A DNA stretch of 6,925 nucleotides from an uncultured bacterium (GTDB taxonomy: Bacteria; Patescibacteria; Microgenomatia; Levybacterales; UBA12049): NCBI GenBank assembly GCA_946885425.1, contig CAMPGJ010000059.1, positions 1 through 6,925 on the forward strand, read 5' to 3'. Position 1 is the first letter of the stretch; each line of letters begins with the position of its first letter. Position numbers and translations under genes: made by a program. The notes beneath the pieces were generated by a model that was not told the origin of the DNA, did no database searches, and saw only the letters and a program-made list of their open reading frames with translations. Below are positions 5,084-6,925 of this stretch, piece by piece.

Positions 5084-6925
5084 GCTGATCTATGATTTTT
5101 TTCTGATACTCAGAAGTATAATCCGGATGTTTATCTTCTATATCTTGAGCTTCTTCTAAATTCTTATCGATATGTTCTTGTTGTACAAATCGTACTTCCT
5201 TCACAGAATTAACCAATTGTCCCTTCTTTTCAAAAATAACTTCAAGTCGGTTCAAATAATCCAATACTGCATACGATGTAAATAAACGCGCACGTAACAA
5301 TGTGTATCTCTCAAGAATAAGATCTTTTTCTTTTATATTAAACACCTTAGCCAATATTCTATACTGGGATATAAATCTTCTGAACATAAAAAGCTTTTTC
5401 CTAAATGCCTTTTTTGTATTTATTTCTCCTCTTTTATTTATAACCTTTAATTTATATAAATCAGGATATTCCAACGCGTCTTGCTGCAAATCCAGTTCGG
5501 ATTCAAACTCATATAATACTCGCTCATTAAAGCGTCGGTGTTCAAATAACTTTCTTAGCGTTTCACGCTCAATAGCCAATGCTTCTAGCTTAACACTGAG
5601 AAGAAACTTTTCAGAATCTGCCAATTTAATAATGTTCTTTTTAGATTCTTCTTCTAGATATCCGAGCTCTTTATCGATTGAACTTACAATCCTCTGGTCA
5701 AATTCGCGTTTTTGCAAACTGTTGAGTTTTCGGCGCGCCTCATTTACACGGAAGAGCTCTAGCTCTTCTGCAATTATTTTCTCTTCTGTTCTAGGAAGAT
5801 GAAGTTTAAGCTTTATGAGTAACCATTTAATTGTCAGTCCATTAATAAAGAGAGTAAATAACAATGTCGCAAAAGTAAAACGAAGCATAAGCTCTTTATA
5901 AATAAACGTATCAGGAAGTGAATAGACAAGAACAAGAGGAATTACTCCCCTTAATCCTCCCCAGTTAAGAATATGCTGCCAACTTAAAGGTATATCTGGT
6001 TCATTTCGGAAACCTGGCAAAACATTTGTTAAAAATACAGATCCATATATTGAGATTGCTCTAGCGAGAAGAACAACCAAAATTACTATGAAAAGTATTG
6101 GTAATTCTTTTGTAAATAGATCAAAATCTAAATTGAAAGAAGCAAAGAAAAATACTAGTGACAGAGAGAGAAAACCAACATATTCAAAATATTCAGCTAT
6201 GAAATTTACAGCTCTTGCTTTCATCCTTCCATGGGCTAAATTTCCAAATACCAGACCCGCAATTACTGTTGAGATCACACCCGATAACTTAAAGAAATGT
6301 TCCGCAATAACAAAAGAACCAAGCGCCAATGATGTGAGAAGGGCTGTAATAAGTATCCGCTTAGCTTTTATGTGTTTGACGAGCGTAGAGGCGGCATATC
6401 CTAATAATGCTCCCAAGACAATACTTCCTATAAATACATAGAGAAAATTGTTAATACTCTCCACAAGAGTTTGCGATTGAAATGCCTTATCCGCCAGAAC
6501 AAATCCAGAGATCAGACGAAAGGCAATAACACCCGTTGCGTCATTAAACATACTTTCCCCATCAGCAACTAAAGCCAAACGCTTAGGAGCGCCAAGCGTC
6601 TTGAATAAAGTAAGTACAGCAATAGGATCGGTCGCGGAAATAATCGCTCCAAAAAGCAGTGCAATCTCAAAAGGAAGCTTGAGCAAAAGAGCGAGACCAA
6701 ATCCAATAGCGAATATTGATACAAGCAGACCGAATGTTGAAAGAAATGTAATAGTTTTAAATTGAATCTTAAACTGATGAATATTAATGTGCATTGCTGA
6801 TTCAAACAAAAGTATCGGAAGTAGAAAGAAGTAGATAAATTCAGGGGAAAGTGTTAAATTAATCGGGAGATGAAATACATTAACTACTATTTGTAAAAAT
6901 AAACCAATGATAAGTAGTGCTACAG
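5073..6925 (-). CDS. CPA1/NhaP-type cation:proton antiporter with long cytoplasmic tail, 5' end missing
   Basis: The frame is open from the right edge to TGA at 5075-5073, giving 616 visible residues. The N terminus lies outside. A TTG at 6809 is an internal Leu codon of the family motif LPILLFESA, not a start. Visible residues 1-375 hold about ten membrane spans of the Na+/H+ exchanger domain. Key motifs are ATDPIAV (TDP at 98-100), GESMFND with the Asn-Asp pair (127-128) typical of electroneutral CPA1 exchangers, LSGVISTVIAGLVFGN (213-228) and WGGLRG (321-326). The Arg in GLRG is conserved. Residues about 376-616 form a hydrophilic, charged, mostly helical tail with coiled-coil character (Glu/Lys/Leu-rich) that I cannot assign to a known ligand-binding domain. 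Expected role: exchange of Na+ (or K+) for H+ across the inner membrane for pH or ion balance. Convergent with the kinase gene. Confidence 0.9.
   Translation of the reverse strand, partial: VALLIIGLFLQIVVNVFHLPINLTLSPEFIYFFLLPILLFESAMHINIHQFKIQFKTITFLSTFGLLVSIFAIGFGLALLLKLPFEIALLFGAIISATDPIAVLTLFKTLGAPKRLALVADGESMFNDATGVIAFRLISGFVLADKAFQSQTLVESINNFLYVFIGSIVLGALLGYAASTLVKHIKAKRILITALLTSLALGSFVIAEHFFKLSGVISTVIAGLVFGNLAHGRMKARAVNFIAEYFEYVGFLSLSLVFFFASFNLDFDLFTKELPILFIVILVVLLARAISIYGSVFLTNVLPGFRNEPDIPLSWQHILNWGGLRGVIPLVLVYSLPDTFIYKELMLRFTFATLLFTLFINGLTIKWLLIKLKLHLPRTEEKIIAEELELFRVNEARRKLNSLQKREFDQRIVSSIDKELGYLEEESKKNIIKLADSEKFLLSVKLEALAIERETLRKLFEHRRFNERVLYEFESELDLQQDALEYPDLYKLKVINKRGEINTKKAFRKKLFMFRRFISQYRILAKVFNIKEKDLILERYTLLRARLFTSYAVLDYLNRLEVIFEKKGQLVNSVKEVRFVQQEHIDKNLEEAQDIEDKHPDYTSEYQKKIIDQLIS

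Noticed and set aside
5302..5802. 166-codon + strand ORF
   Set aside because: Antisense shadow of the antiporter tail; Ser-rich composition without family motifs and no promoter or SD.
6088..6441. 117-codon + strand ORF
   Set aside because: Antisense to the conserved membrane domain of the antiporter, which has clear motifs in its own frame.
1..6925. alternative genetic code (TGA as Gly, seen in some CPR groups)
   Set aside because: No in-frame TGA inside any conserved domain, and the antiporter ends naturally at TGA.

Overview
The window is AT-rich and densely packed, with standard-code stops (TAA, TAG and TGA all end genes and no gene has an internal in-frame TGA). It reads as a chromosomal segment of a small-genome bacterium. 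Short intergenic gaps, overlapping convergent genes, few Shine-Dalgarno sites, promoter boxes almost touching start codons and a salvage-only look to the 7-deazaguanine genes fit a Patescibacteria/CPR-like lineage. That placement is inference; there is no rRNA or marker gene to prove it. I see no mobile element, phage gene, tRNA or CRISPR array.

Layout, left to right: (1) the 3' part of a HIT-family nucleotide hydrolase/transferase gene (+, to 461); (2) an AI-2E-family (PerM/YdiK-like) membrane protein (+, 550-1551) that ends head-on with a 4-nt overlap against (3) queF (-, 1548-1961), which overlaps by 14 nt the end of (4) a YhhQ-type queuosine-precursor transporter (-, 1948-2658). A 240-bp divergent promoter region (2659-2898) follows. 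It holds a structured inverted repeat (2748-2824), a short tandem repeat and promoters facing both ways. Then come (5) tgt (+, 2899-4185), a tRNA-guanine transglycosylase with a ~50-residue insertion and altered substrate-pocket residues; (6) a 53-residue coiled-coil-like small protein (+, 4262-4423) directly upstream of (7) an adenylate-kinase-like nucleotide kinase (+, 4445-5083), which overlaps by 11 nt (8) a CPA1/NhaP-type cation/proton antiporter with a long cytoplasmic tail (-, 5073 to beyond the right edge).

The functional core is the set yhhQ-queF (one operon) facing tgt. Together these could import preQ0, reduce it to preQ1 and place preQ1 in tRNA at position 34, with no de novo preQ0 genes in view. 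Three of the promoters I can read (yhhQ, tgt and the small gene at 4262) have a near-consensus -10 box ending 6-12 nt before the ATG, so these mRNAs should be leaderless or nearly so. The most interesting items are the unusual Tgt, the covarying inverted repeat beside it, and the leaderless promoter layout.
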